The position numbers and the translations under genes are program-made. From Acuticoccus mangrovi (lineage in GTDB: Bacteria; Pseudomonadota; Alphaproteobacteria; Rhizobiales; Amorphaceae): DNA of 64,000 bases. This document shows, piece after piece, positions 1 to 8,692 of this stretch. The stretch covers positions 1 to 64,000 of the forward strand of contig NZ_JAEKJA010000007.1 in NCBI RefSeq assembly GCF_016411865.1, given 5' to 3'. The notes below the pieces were generated by a model. That model worked only from the letters and a program-made list of their open reading frames with translations, made no database searches and was not told where the DNA came from. The first letter of the stretch is position 1; each line of letters begins with the position of its first letter.

Positions 1-147
<147 letters not shown>

Positions 148-168
148 AAAAGACGGATACTCTAGCGG

Positions 169-1131
169 CTAGCGTCGCTTCTGCCCGAGGCCGGAGATGA
201 CCGCTTCGGCTTCGCGCACCATGCGCTGGAGGATCTGCGCGGCGGGCGGGGCGTCGGCGATGAGGCCCACCGCCTCGCCGACGAAGACGCCCACGTTGTC
301 GGGATCGCCGTCGCGAAAGGCGGCGGCGTAGGCCTCGGCCTCGCGCGCGGCGACGGCGCGATGGCCTTCGGGGTCGCCCTCCCAGCGGCGGACGAAGGCG
401 TTGTCGAGCACGCGGGCGGTGAACTCGGCCGGCCAGTCGAACAGGCGGGCGATGTCGGTGGCCCGCTGGCGGACGGTGCCGTCACCCGTGGTGGCGAGGG
501 CGGCCGCGCGGTGGCGGGGGTGGCTGAGCGCCTCCTCGCTCGCCCAGAAGCGGGTGCCGACGAGGGCCCCGTCGGCGCCGAGGGCGAGGGCGGCGGCGAG
601 CCCTCGGCCGTCGGCGATGCCGCCGGCGGCGAGGAGCAGCGGTTCCGCGCCCACCGCGTCGCGAACTTCAGGCACCAGCGTCATGGTAGCGCGCGCCGCG
701 CCGTGGCCACCGGCTTCGGTGCCTTGCGCCACGATCACGTCGGCGCCGGCGGCATGCACGGCACGGGCCGCGGCGACGGTCTGGACCTGGCAGATCAGCG
801 CGGCGCCGGCCGCGCGGATCCGCTCGGCGTAGGGCGCGGGATCGCCGAAGGAGAGCATCACCGCCCGCGGCCGGTGCGCCAGCGCCTCGGCGAGGGCGGT
901 GTCGTCACCATCGAGCCGCCAGGTGATGAAGCCGACGCCGACGGCCGCGTTGCCGGCGTCGCGAAAGGCGTCCTCGACGAAGCGGGGATCGGCGTAGCCG
1001 CCGCCGATGAGGCCCAGCCCGCCGGCGGCGGTGACCGCGGCCGCGAGCCGGCCGCCCGACACCATCGCCATCGGCGCCGACACGATCGGCGCCGTGAGGC
1101 CGAAGCGCTCCGTCAGGCGGGTCGCGATCAT
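169..1131 (-). CDS. Nitronate monooxygenase (2-nitropropane dioxygenase family)
   Basis: This 320-residue protein is an FMN-dependent TIM-barrel oxygenase that would oxidise alkyl nitronates such as propionate 3-nitronate. Family features are the N-terminal PIVSAPMAMVSGG phosphate/flavin segment, GGLGLIGGGY near residue 40, AQGTEAGGHG near the middle (the catalytic-His region) and the LLLAAGGIADGRGLAAALALGADGALVGTRF flavin-phosphate loop region. I take the ATG at 1131 as start because homology begins at MIATRLTERFG; the frame stays open for 27 more codons upstream, but those look like low-complexity GC-rich sequence. Length is normal for the family. The physiological substrate is not evident from the neighbours. 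Confidence 0.85.
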   Translation of the reverse strand: MIATRLTERFGLTAPIVSAPMAMVSGGRLAAAVTAAGGLGLIGGGYADPRFVEDAFRDAGNAAVGVGFITWRLDGDDTALAEALAHRPRAVMLSFGDPAPYAERIRAAGAALICQVQTVAAARAVHAAGADVIVAQGTEAGGHGAARATMTLVPEVRDAVGAEPLLLAAGGIADGRGLAAALALGADGALVGTRFWASEEALSHPRHRAAALATTGDGTVRQRATDIARLFDWPAEFTARVLDNAFVRRWEGDPEGHRAVAAREAEAYAAAFRDGDPDNVGVFVGEAVGLIADAPPAAQILQRMVREAEAVISGLGQKRR

Positions 1132-1138
1132 TGCGGCG

Positions 1139-1450
1139 TCAGCCGGCGTATCCCTGGCGCGTGGCGTTGGCCTCGGCATCGTCCCGCGAGGGGAAGCCGG
1201 TGGCGGCGGCACCGACGATCTTGCCGTTGGAGGCCGTCCGGCGCCACCGCCAATGACCGGTCTTGTCCTCGTAGAATTCCCACTTGTCCTTGGCGTTCTT
1301 GCCGCGGCTCGCGTTGGCTTCGCAGTCGCCCTTGTCCTTATAGCCCTCGCACGCGGCGCCGACGATCTGGCCCTCGGGGCTCGTCATGCGCCACCGCCAT
1401 TCGCCACGCTTGTCCTGATAGATCTCGACCGAGTCTTTCTTCTTTGCCAT
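1139..1450 (-). CDS. DUF1508 (YegP/UPF0339) tandem-domain small protein
   Basis: This 103-residue protein contains two DUF1508 repeats. The first is about residues 7-47 (EIYQDKRGEWRWRM...GQIVGAACEGY), the second about 56-99 (EFYEDKTGHWRWRRT...GKIVGAAATGF). Each carries the aromatic/charged WRWR signature followed by G-K/Q-I-V-G-A-A. The fold is a small alpha-beta domain and no biochemical function is established. It lies just upstream of the nitronate monooxygenase on the same strand, with its stop 7 bases before that start, so the two are probably co-transcribed. Confidence 0.85.
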   Translation of the reverse strand: MAKKKDSVEIYQDKRGEWRWRMTSPEGQIVGAACEGYKDKGDCEANASRGKNAKDKWEFYEDKTGHWRWRRTASNGKIVGAAATGFPSRDDAEANATRQGYAG

Positions 1451-1595
1451 CGCCGCCTTCCTTCCCTGAGCAGATCAGAATGGCGGGATTTTGGTACTCG
1501 ATGCAAGCACTTGATGCAAAGGCAGGCATGACGGTGCCGCCTTTTCGGGCGTCCGGCACGGCTTGGACGGGGCAAGTCGTGCCGGAACCAAGCCG

Positions 1596-3110
1596 CTACA
1601 TCACCGCGCCGATCTGCCAGGGTACGAACTCGTGGTCGCCGAGCCCCTGGGCTTCGGACTTGGTGGCCTCGCCCGACGCGACCGCGAGAATGCGCTCGTA
1701 GATGTGCCGGCCGACCTCCTCCACCGTCTTGTCGCCGGAGAGGATGGGGCCGGCGTCGACGTCCATGTCCTCGTTCATCTTGGTGGCGAGCTCCGACGTG
1801 GTCGCCACCTTGATGGTCGGCGCGGGCTTGGAGCCGAAGGCGGAGCCGCGGCCGGTGGTGAACACCACCACGTTGCAGCCCGACGCGATCTGGCCGGTGA
1901 CCGAGGCGGGGTCATAGCCCGGCGAGTCCATGAAGGCGAAGCCCGGCGTGCGCACCTCGTCGCCGTACTCGTAGACGCCGGTCAGGGGGGTGGTGCCGCC
2001 CTTCGCCGCCGCACCCAGCGACTTCTCGAGGATGGTGGTGAGGCCGCCGCGCTTGTTGCCGGGGGAGGGGTTGTTGTCCATGGAGCCCTTGTTGCGGGCC
2101 ACGTAGTCCTCCCACCAGCGGATGCGCTCGATGAGCTTCTTGCCCACCTGCGGCGTCGCCGCGCGCTCGGCGAGAAGGTGCTCGGCGCCGTAGATCTCCG
2201 GCGTCTCGGCGAGCACGCCGGTGCCGCCTTGGCCGACGAGAAGGTCGCACGCGTAGCCGAGCGCCGGGTTGGCGGTGATGCCCGACCAGGCGTCCGAGCC
2301 GCCGCACTGCAGCGCCACGGTGAGGGCGGAGGCGGGGCAGGGCTCGCGCCGCGCCTCGTTGGCGATGGGCAGCATCGCCTCCACCTTGGCGATGCCGGCG
2401 TCCACCGTCCGCTTCAGCCCGGCGACGTCCTGGATGTTCATGGTGGCGAAGAGCGGCCCTTGCTTGAGGCCGTAGGCTTCGAGGAGCCAGTCGATCTGGT
2501 TCATCTCGCAGCCGAGACCCACCATCACCACGCCGGCGAGGTTCGGGTGGCGGGCGTAGCCCCACATGACGCGCTGGAGGGCGGCGAACCCGTCTCCCGA
2601 GCCGGCCATGCCGCAGCCGGTGCCGTGGGCGAACGCCACCACGCCGTCGACGTTGGGGTAGGCGGCGAGGCGCTCGGGCGTGAAGTGGGCGGCGATCTTG
2701 TGGGCCGCCGTCGCCGAGCAGTTCACGCTGGTGAGGAGGCCGATATAGTTGCGCGTCCCGATGCGACCGCTGTCGCGCCGGTAGCCCATGAAGGTGTCGG
2801 CCGCCGTCGGCGCGGGCGCGGGGCGCAGGTTGGTGCCGAAGGTGTATTCCACGTCCGTCGCCCGGAAGGCGAGGTTGTGATCGTGCACGTGGGCGCCCGC
2901 CGGGATGGTCTCGCTCGCGTAGCCGATGATCTGAGCGTACTTCTTCACCGGCTCGCCGGTCTTGATGGTGCGCGTCGCGATCTTGTGGCCGCGCGGGACC
3001 AGACTCAGCGTGGCGACGTCCTCGATGGTGGTTCCGGCTTCGAGCGGCCGCGTGGCGGTCACCACGTCGTCCGAGGCATCGAGGCGAACGAAAACTCGAT
3101 CTACTCCCAT
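1596..3110 (-). CDS. UxaA-family dehydratase, altronate dehydratase type
   Basis: This 504-residue protein has the full two-part altronate dehydratase architecture. An N-terminal SAF domain (about residues 1-95; RPLEAGTTIEDVATLSLVPRGHKIA) is followed by the UxaA/GarD hydrolyase domain. Recognisable blocks are GYRRDSGRIGTRNYIGLLTSVNCSA, HGTGCGMAG, VMVGLGCEMNQ, LQCGGSDAWSGITANPALG and CNVVVFTTGRGSAFG. The family dehydrates sugar acids (D-altronate, galactarate) to 2-keto-3-deoxy acids using an Fe/Mn centre. No other hexuronate genes lie beside it, so the substrate is open. The ATG at 3110 is preceded by an A/T-rich leader. Confidence 0.85.
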   Translation of the reverse strand: MGVDRVFVRLDASDDVVTATRPLEAGTTIEDVATLSLVPRGHKIATRTIKTGEPVKKYAQIIGYASETIPAGAHVHDHNLAFRATDVEYTFGTNLRPAPAPTAADTFMGYRRDSGRIGTRNYIGLLTSVNCSATAAHKIAAHFTPERLAAYPNVDGVVAFAHGTGCGMAGSGDGFAALQRVMWGYARHPNLAGVVMVGLGCEMNQIDWLLEAYGLKQGPLFATMNIQDVAGLKRTVDAGIAKVEAMLPIANEARREPCPASALTVALQCGGSDAWSGITANPALGYACDLLVGQGGTGVLAETPEIYGAEHLLAERAATPQVGKKLIERIRWWEDYVARNKGSMDNNPSPGNKRGGLTTILEKSLGAAAKGGTTPLTGVYEYGDEVRTPGFAFMDSPGYDPASVTGQIASGCNVVVFTTGRGSAFGSKPAPTIKVATTSELATKMNEDMDVDAGPILSGDKTVEEVGRHIYERILAVASGEATKSEAQGLGDHEFVPWQIGAVM

Positions 3111-3384
3111 GGTCTTCTTTTATCCCGTTGTCGGCATGCGACCCACCATATGGCATCGCAGGCGTGAACGCACGGGGTGTCTCGATCTCTTTTAAGCTGC
3201 TCCTATTCTTATTTCATATGTCTGTTAATGGATTTGATTCAGCGGTCAGATGCGATGCTCTGGTGAGCCTTCCGAAGAAAAAGACGAATGATCGATGAAA
3301 CTCTAGGGTGTTGTCGGCGATTGTTCGAAGGCAGTCGAAAGAACGGCGTCAAGTTGCTGCGGAGGCTGCAGACTAGGGAGTGAA

Positions 3385-4194
3385 ATGATGCGTAGTGAAT
3401 GGGTTGGCGCGCGAGCTTTACTGCTCGCCGCCATGATGTCGAGTACCGCCCTCGTCGCGCCGGCCGCGGCGCAGGTGTCTGTCGGCGGCGGCGGCGGGTC
3501 CGTGGCCGATGCCGACGTTTCGGCGAGTGTCGGCGGCGGATCGGTTGCCGACGCGGACGTCTCCGCAAGTGTTGGCGGCGGTTCGGTCGCCGATGCCGAC
3601 GTCGGTGCGACGGTGGGCGGCGGCGGCTCCGTCGCCGATGCGAATGCCGGCGCGACGGTTGGCGGGGGCGGCTCCGTGGCCGACACGAACGCCGGCGCAA
3701 CGGTCGGTGGCGGCTCCGTGGCCGACACGAATGCCGGCGCGACGGTCGGGGGCGGCTCCGTCGCCGACGCGAATGCCGGCGCAACGGTCGGTGGGGGCGG
3801 CTCGGTCGCCGACGCCGATGTCGGTGCGACGTTGGGCGGTGGCTCGGTCGCCGATACGAGCGTCGGCGCGACGGTCGGCGGTGGCTCCGTCGCCGACGTG
3901 AATGTCGGCGCCACCGTGGGCGGCGGCTCCACCGGTTCTACCGGGTCGACCGGCGGTACCGGAGCGACCGTCGGCAGCACCGGCGGGGTCGGGAGCACCG
4001 GCGGAGCCGGCGCCGGAACGGCAGGCTCGGGCACGAGCGGCACGATCGACGTCGCCGAGCTCAACGCCCGGATCGGCCGGATGTCCGAAGCCGAGGTTCA
4101 GGCGCTGAAGCGCCGCTGCCGCTCCATTCTGGCGAACCCGCGGATCTATGAAGCCGACCTCGCGTCCCTTTGCCGCCTGCTCAGCCAGATCTGA
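3385..4194 (+). CDS. Secreted glycine-rich tandem-repeat protein, function unknown
   Basis: This 269-residue protein has three parts. Residues 1-30 form a signal peptide ending APAAAQ. Residues 32-182 carry about ten tandem 14-16-residue units of the form (S/T)VGGGSVAD(A/T)(D/N)(V/A)GA, followed by an STG-rich linker to residue 219. A compact C-terminal segment begins TIDVAELNARIGRM and contains RRCRSILANPRIYEADLASLCRLL. The C-terminal segment, with its two cysteines, looks like a conserved rhizobial tail domain; the repeat region is probably extended and surface-exposed. An AGGGAG Shine-Dalgarno lies 4 bases before the ATG at 3385; the next codon is also ATG. It stands alone between divergent and unrelated neighbours. 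I do not recognise a function. Confidence 0.7.
   Translation: MMRSEWVGARALLLAAMMSSTALVAPAAAQVSVGGGGGSVADADVSASVGGGSVADADVSASVGGGSVADADVGATVGGGGSVADANAGATVGGGGSVADTNAGATVGGGSVADTNAGATVGGGSVADANAGATVGGGGSVADADVGATLGGGSVADTSVGATVGGGSVADVNVGATVGGGSTGSTGSTGGTGATVGSTGGVGSTGGAGAGTAGSGTSGTIDVAELNARIGRMSEAEVQALKRRCRSILANPRIYEADLASLCRLLSQI
3478..3930 (+). repeat. In-frame 42-48 bp tandem repeat array
   Basis: About ten consecutive units of 42-48 bp encode (S/T)VGGG(G)(G)SVAD..., differing mainly in the number of GGC codons and in the residues after SVAD. All length differences are multiples of three, so the frame is kept. The pattern is expected of slippage or recombination under selection for an open frame. 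Copy number probably varies between strains. Confidence 0.85.
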
Positions 4195-4224
4195 CACGGA
4201 CGGGGCGTCGCCCCCGAGGTTGCC

Positions 4225-4254
4225 GCCGGGGCACCCCGCAAGGGGTGTCCCGGC
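4225..4254 (+). terminator. Strong hairpin with GCAA tetraloop after the repeat-protein gene
   Basis: A 13-bp stem (4225-4237 with 4242-4254, one G-U pair) closes a GCAA (GNRA) tetraloop about 30 bases after the stop at 4194. There is no T-run directly after it; TTTT occurs 14 bases later. It probably stops or protects the 3' end of the repeat-protein transcript. Confidence 0.5.
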
Positions 4255-4389
4255 GCTCGCGCATCGGCTTTTGGGCGCTATGCCGCAGTGCAAGAAAAGA
4301 AACCTTGATTTCATGCCTGCCGCGGGCAATGACGCCCCTTCTATACGGACCGTCGCCGCCGCCGGGCGGGGAGAAAGAGGAATTGAGCC

Positions 4390-4926
4390 ATGCGCCTCGA
4401 CGCCATCCCGATCGGGACCAACCCGCCGGAAGACTTCAACGTCGTGATCGAAGTGCCTGTCGGCGGCGAGCCCATCAAGTACGAGCTCGACAAGGAGTCG
4501 GGCGCACTCTGGGTCGACCGCTTCCTCTACACGCCGATGCGCTTTCCGGTGAACTACGGCTTCGTGCCGCACACCCTGTCGGAAGACGGCGATCCGATGG
4601 ACGTGCTCATCGCGAGCACCCGCCCCATCGTGCCCGGCGCGGTGATGAACGCGCGCCCGATCGGCGTTCTCCACATGGAGGACGAGAGCGGGTCCGACGA
4701 GAAGATCCTCGCGGTCCCCGTGAGCAAGCTCACGCTGCGCTACGAGAAGCTGAAGACCTACTCCGATGTGCCGGCGATCACGCTGCAGCAGATCGAGCAC
4801 TTCTTTCAGCACTACAAGGACCTCGAGCCCAACAAGTGGGTGAAGGTGACCGGTTGGGGCGACGAGAACGAAGCGAAGAAGATGTTTCTCCAAGCCATCG
4901 AGCGCGCCAAGGCGAGCAAGGCCTGA
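4390..4926 (+). CDS. ppa: Inorganic pyrophosphatase, family I
   Basis: This 178-residue enzyme hydrolyses pyrophosphate to two phosphates in the cytoplasm and drives biosynthetic reactions. Family I signatures are present: [43 protein letters not shown], with the substrate-binding Lys, Glu, Arg and Tyr residues, and the metal-binding DGDPMDVLI aspartate motif. The C-terminal [15 protein letters not shown] block is also typical. Length is the usual 175-180 residues. A GAGG-type ribosome site precedes the ATG. It appears monocistronic, with its own terminator-like hairpin downstream. Confidence 0.95.
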   Translation: MRLDAIPIGTNPPEDFNVVIEVPVGGEPIKYELDKESGALWVDRFLYTPMRFPVNYGFVPHTLSEDGDPMDVLIASTRPIVPGAVMNARPIGVLHMEDESGSDEKILAVPVSKLTLRYEKLKTYSDVPAITLQQIEHFFQHYKDLEPNKWVKVTGWGDENEAKKMFLQAIERAKASKA

Positions 4927-4931
4927 TCGCG

Positions 4932-4957
4932 GGCCCGCTCGGACCCACGAGGGGGCC
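4932..4957 (+). terminator. Candidate terminator hairpin after ppa
   Basis: Ten-base arms (4932-4941 and 4948-4957) pair with one mismatch around a 6-base loop, starting 5 bases after the ppa stop. No T-tract follows, as is common in high-GC genomes, so this is only a candidate. Confidence 0.4.
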
Positions 4958-5081
4958 GATGGGAGAGCCGGGGCATCGGCGTTTCCCAAGACGACACACG
5001 GTGGCCGTTCGAGCCGGCCATCGTCGCCATGCGACGGCCCGCTGAGGCCGATCGCCCGGCACGGCCGCCGGAGCCGGTGCT

Positions 5082-6002
5082 TCAGATCGATCGAGGATCG
5101 CCGAGACCGTCGAGCGCGGCGGCCGGCCCGCCAGCCATCAGGCGCCAGTGGCGCACCATGGCGGTGGCGAGAGCGTTCGCGGCGTCGGGGTGCCGGCCGT
5201 CCGGGTTGACGCCGACGCTGTAGCGGGCGCCGGGCACGCGCAGCGCCGCCCATGGCTCGACGAGGGCGCCGGTCTCGAGCTGCGGCCGCAGGATCTGCAC
5301 CGGGCCGACGATCGCCCCGCGGCCGGCCAATGCCGCCTCCAGCGCCACGTAGAAGTGCGGATAGACCTTCGGCGGACGTGCCGGCATCTCGCCGAAGGCG
5401 TGGCGGCACCAGCGCGACAGCTCGCCGGTGCGCGTCGCCGCGTCGACGAAGGGGAGGGTGCGCGCGTCCATCGTCTCGGCGAGCGAGGGGGGCACGAGCA
5501 ACCCGAGCTCCTCCACGAAGAGCGGACGTGGGGAGAGCCGCTCCGGCAGCGTCTCCAGCCGACGCACGACGAGGTCGCAGTCGAGCGCATCCCAGTCCTC
5601 GGTGGTGTGCGTCGGGCGCACGCGGATGCCGACGTCGCCGCCGGCAACCTCCAGCGCCGGCAGGCACGGAATCAGCCAGCGCATGGCGAAGGTCGCGGGG
5701 GCGGCTACGGTCAAGACGGCCTGGCACTCCTGCACGCCCACCTCCTCGAGCGCCCGCTCGATGAGGGTGAGCGCCTCGCCCACCGCCGCGGCGAGACGCT
5801 CGCCGGCCGCGGTCGCGATCATGCCGCGCCGGCGCTCGCCAAACATCGGCCGCCCCATCCACTCCTCTAGGTGCGCGATTTGCTTGCTGACGGCGCCATG
5901 TGTCACGGCTAATTCTTGAGCTGCAGCCGAAACGCTCCCCGTTCTCACCACTCCTTCAAGAGCAATCAGAGATTTTACCGGCGGTAGTCGTCGTTTTGTC
6001 AT
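5082..6002 (-). CDS. LysR-type regulator, GcvA-like, divergent from phosphonoacetate hydrolase
   Basis: This 306-residue LysR-family transcription factor has an N-terminal winged helix-turn-helix ([28 protein letters not shown], about residues 23-50) and a substrate-binding effector domain. The PPVKSLIALEGVVRTGSVSAAA opening is of the GcvA subgroup. It is transcribed divergently from the phosphonoacetate hydrolase gene across a 147-bp gap. LysR genes (phnR, palR) are known beside phosphonoacetate and phosphonopyruvate hydrolase genes and activate them in response to the phosphonate. By position I infer the same role here. The ATG at 6002 leaves the HTH at the normal distance from the N-terminus. 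Confidence 0.85.
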   Translation of the reverse strand: MTKRRLPPVKSLIALEGVVRTGSVSAAAQELAVTHGAVSKQIAHLEEWMGRPMFGERRRGMIATAAGERLAAAVGEALTLIERALEEVGVQECQAVLTVAAPATFAMRWLIPCLPALEVAGGDVGIRVRPTHTTEDWDALDCDLVVRRLETLPERLSPRPLFVEELGLLVPPSLAETMDARTLPFVDAATRTGELSRWCRHAFGEMPARPPKVYPHFYVALEAALAGRGAIVGPVQILRPQLETGALVEPWAALRVPGARYSVGVNPDGRHPDAANALATAMVRHWRLMAGGPAAALDGLGDPRSI

Positions 6003-6014
6003 GTGAATTCATCT

Positions 6015-6044
6015 CACAACAATGGAATTTAATTCGATTGTGTG
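6015..6044. promoter_or_regulatory. Imperfect inverted repeat between the LysR gene and phnA, candidate operator
   Basis: CACAACAATGGAATT (6015-6029) and AATTCGATTGTGTG (6031-6044) form an inverted repeat with one inserted base and one mismatch. It lies just upstream of the LysR start (6002) and about 105 bp upstream of phnA, a usual position for a LysR recognition/autoregulation site. A TTATAC hexamer at 6109-6114 could be the -10 of phnA. Confidence 0.4.
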
Positions 6045-6149
6045 CGGTTCGACTTGACGATATCCCGATGAGCGTCGCGAAAGCATGTCGTGTCCCTGGT
6101 AATTCTCTTTATACATCAGGCACATGGCGGTTTGATAACGGGAGGCCCG

Positions 6150-7418
6150 ATGTCCGTTCGATCCGAAGCCGAGTCCACCGTCGAGGCGTGCACCGTGAAC
6201 GGTCGCACCTACCTCCTGCCGCACCGCCCCACCGCGGTGATCTGCTACGACGGATGCGATCCGGCGTACGTGGCGGCGGCTCGGGCGGCGGGCATCGTGC
6301 CGCATCTGTCGCGGATGATCGACGAGGGCTTCGCCACGACCGCGCTCGCCGCGATGCCGACCTTCACCAACCCCAACAACGTGTCGATCGTCTGCGGTGC
6401 GCCGCCGAGCGTGCACGGCATCTCCGGCAACTACTATCTCGACGCCGCGAGCGGCCGCGAGATCATGATGGTCGACGCCGAAGGGATGCGCGCCGGCACC
6501 ATCCTCGCCGCCCTCGCCGACAAGGGCGTGCGCGTCGCCGCGATCACGGCGAAGGACAAGCTCCTCAAGGCGCTCGCCAAGGACCTCCGCGGCATCGCCT
6601 TCTCCGCCGAGCGGGCCGACGCGGCCACGCTCGCGGCGAACGGCATCGAGGACGCGACCCGCCTCGTCGGCCGCCCGACGCCGGCGCCCTACCACCCGGA
6701 CCTCTCGCTCTTCGTGCTCGACGCCGGCGTGCGCCTCGTCGCCGGGCAGCGGGTGGACGTCGCCTATCTCTCGCTCTCCGACCTCGTGCAGCACGCCCAT
6801 GCGCCGGGCACGCCCGAGGCGAACGCCTTCATGGCGGCGGTCGACGAGCGGGTCGGCGCGCTGCTCGCGGCAGGGGCGACAGTGGGCATCGTCGCCGATC
6901 ACGGCATGAACGACATGGCCGACGACAGCGGCACCGCGCGCATCGCCTACGTCGCCGATGTGCTCGACGCGGCCTTCGGCGCCGGCCGCACCCGCGTCAT
7001 CTGCCCGATCACCGACCCCTTCGTCCGCCACCACGGCGCGCTCGGCGGCTTCGTCCGCGTCCACGTGACGGACCCCGAGCTCGCCGTGGCGCCGGTGCTC
7101 GCCGCGGTCGCCGCGATCGACGGCGTGGCGGAGGCGATGAGCGGCGAAGAGGCGGCCGCGCGGTTCGACATGCCGCCCGATCGCGAGGGCGACGTGGTGG
7201 CGATCGCCGCGCCCGGCGTCGCCCTCGGCGCGCATGTCGCCGACCACGACCTCAGCGCGCTCGCGGGGGTCCGGCTGCGCTCCCATGGCGGCCTCGCCGA
7301 GCAGACGGTGCCGTTCATCCTCTCCCGCCCGCTCACCCCGGCCTATCGGGCGAAGGCCGCCGGCGGCGCCCTGCGCAACTACGACATCTTCGACTTCGCG
7401 CTGAACGGGGTGCTCTGA
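6150..7418 (+). CDS. phnA: Phosphonoacetate hydrolase
   Basis: This 422-residue member of the alkaline phosphatase superfamily would cleave phosphonoacetate to acetate and phosphate, using two divalent metals. Recognisable elements are the metal-binding CYDGCDPAY (Asp34), the nucleophile region MPTFTNPNN (Thr73 by comparison with characterised PhnA), the second metal site LSDLVQHAHAPGTPEAN, VADHGMND, and the final SHGGLAEQ histidine. I place the start at the ATG at 6150, directly after GGAGG at 6141-6145; an upstream in-frame ATG at 6090 lacks a ribosome site. A related hydrolase gene follows 2 bases after its stop and a complete ABC importer follows that, implying uptake and phosphorus release as one pathway. 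Confidence 0.88.
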   Translation: MSVRSEAESTVEACTVNGRTYLLPHRPTAVICYDGCDPAYVAAARAAGIVPHLSRMIDEGFATTALAAMPTFTNPNNVSIVCGAPPSVHGISGNYYLDAASGREIMMVDAEGMRAGTILAALADKGVRVAAITAKDKLLKALAKDLRGIAFSAERADAATLAANGIEDATRLVGRPTPAPYHPDLSLFVLDAGVRLVAGQRVDVAYLSLSDLVQHAHAPGTPEANAFMAAVDERVGALLAAGATVGIVADHGMNDMADDSGTARIAYVADVLDAAFGAGRTRVICPITDPFVRHHGALGGFVRVHVTDPELAVAPVLAAVAAIDGVAEAMSGEEAAARFDMPPDREGDVVAIAAPGVALGAHVADHDLSALAGVRLRSHGGLAEQTVPFILSRPLTPAYRAKAAGGALRNYDIFDFALNGVL

Positions 7419-7420
7419 CC

Positions 7421-8692
7421 ATGGCGCGCGCGATCGTCATCATCCTCGACGGGCTGCGGCGGGACCTCGTGTCGTCCGAGACGACGCCGAACCTCGTCCG
7501 CTTCGCCGAAGAGGCGACGCGCTTCACCGCCCACCGCTCGGTGTTCCCGTCGGCGACGCGGGTGGTGTCCGCCGCCTTCGCCACGGGGTGCCACCCGGCG
7601 CGCAACGGTCTCTGCGGCAACACGGTGGCGCTGATGGCGGACGGTCGGCTCGGCCTCCACGACGTCGGCAAGCCGGAATTCTTCCCCACCAAGCGCCGCC
7701 TGACGGGGGTGACGCTGGAGCGCCCGACGATGGCCGAGCGGCTCGCCGACCGCGGCGGGGCGGTGGTGTTCAACAACGTCTCGCCCGGCGCGGCCTACGC
7801 CCACGATCCCGACGGGTTCGGCACCGTTTATCACCGCGCCGGCTCGCGCGGGCCGGGGTTGCGAGCGGTGGCGAAGCCGCTCGACATCGCCCTCGGCATC
7901 GATGGCGACCGCGCGATGGCCGACCGCTTCGTCGCCGAGGCGGTGGCGGGCGAGGCGGCGCTCGCGGTGCTCTGGCTGTCGGAGCCCGACACCACCCAGC
8001 ACGCCGTGCCGCTCGGTTCGCCCGACCATCTCGCCACCCTGAAGGCGGCGGATGCGATCGCCGGCCGCGTCATCGCCGCGGTGTCGGAGCGGGACGAGGA
8101 CACCCTCCTCGTCGTCGGCTCCGACCACGGCCACCAGACCGTCGGCAACGTCATCGACATCGACGCCTTCCTGGTGGCGGAGGGGCTGAAGACGAAAGGC
8201 GCCGACGACATCGTCGTGGCGCCCAACGGCACCGGCGCGCTGATCTACGTGCACCCCGACCGGGCCGAGAGCATCCCCGCCGTCGAGCGGGCGTTGCGCG
8301 GCACGCCCTGGGTCGGGGCGGTGTTTTCCGGCGACCGCCTCGCCGAGGTCGGACAGGCGCCGAATGCGGGTCTCGCGATCGCCGTGTCGATGGCGGCGAG
8401 CGACGCGACGAACGCGTTCGGGGTGCCGGGCGTCAGCGTCGCGGCGCGGCCGGCGGCCGGCAAGGCGGACCGCCTCGGCTGCGGCCAGCACGGCGGGCTC
8501 GGCCGCTTCGAGCAGTCGCCCGTCCTCATGATCCGCGGTCGCGGCTTTTCCGCCGGCGAGGAGCGCACCGACGCGACGTCCATCGTCGACCTCGCCCCCA
8601 CCATTCTGACCCATCTCGGTGTCCCCCACGCGGACCTCGATGGGCGGGATCTTCACGCCCCTCTGGAACTCCACGGAGAACAACGGTCATGA
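7421..8692 (+). CDS. Alkaline phosphatase/NPP-superfamily hydrolase
   Basis: This 423-residue hydrolase belongs to the type I phosphodiesterase/nucleotide pyrophosphatase group of the alkaline phosphatase superfamily. Metal and nucleophile motifs are in order: IILDGLRRD (Asp10), the FPSATR threonine, EPDTTQHAVPLGS, GSDHGH and the terminal CGQHGGLG histidine. It is a different enzyme from the preceding PhnA but shares the fold, so the pair may act on two organophosphorus substrates, for example a phosphodiester or phosphonate ester feeding the first. It begins 2 bases after the phnA stop and overlaps the next gene by ATGA. The same frame is open far upstream, but that part is an antisense-like arginine-rich shadow of phnA. 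Confidence 0.82.
   Translation: MARAIVIILDGLRRDLVSSETTPNLVRFAEEATRFTAHRSVFPSATRVVSAAFATGCHPARNGLCGNTVALMADGRLGLHDVGKPEFFPTKRRLTGVTLERPTMAERLADRGGAVVFNNVSPGAAYAHDPDGFGTVYHRAGSRGPGLRAVAKPLDIALGIDGDRAMADRFVAEAVAGEAALAVLWLSEPDTTQHAVPLGSPDHLATLKAADAIAGRVIAAVSERDEDTLLVVGSDHGHQTVGNVIDIDAFLVAEGLKTKGADDIVVAPNGTGALIYVHPDRAESIPAVERALRGTPWVGAVFSGDRLAEVGQAPNAGLAIAVSMAASDATNAFGVPGVSVAARPAAGKADRLGCGQHGGLGRFEQSPVLMIRGRGFSAGEERTDATSIVDLAPTILTHLGVPHADLDGRDLHAPLELHGEQRS

Noticed and set aside
3478-3930. Repeat array considered as a CRISPR
   Set aside because: Units are contiguous without unique spacers, differ in multiples of three and encode protein repeats in a signal-peptide-bearing frame.
3418-5862. 814-codon minus-strand frame across the repeat protein, ppa and the LysR gene
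   Set aside because: It runs through three well-supported genes in other frames and shows low-complexity composition without a domain.
6003-6017. GTGA-N7-TCAC repeat next to the LysR start, as a member of the Crp/Fnr palindrome set
   Set aside because: The arms are only four bases, the spacing is wrong (7 against 5-6 between GTGA and TCAC), there is no -10 at the common distance, and the genes belong to a separate pathway.
5900-7420. 500-codon N-terminal extension in frame with the second alkaline-phosphatase-type gene
   Set aside because: It is an alternate-frame shadow of phnA, rich in Arg, and family homology starts only at 7421, two bases after the phnA stop.
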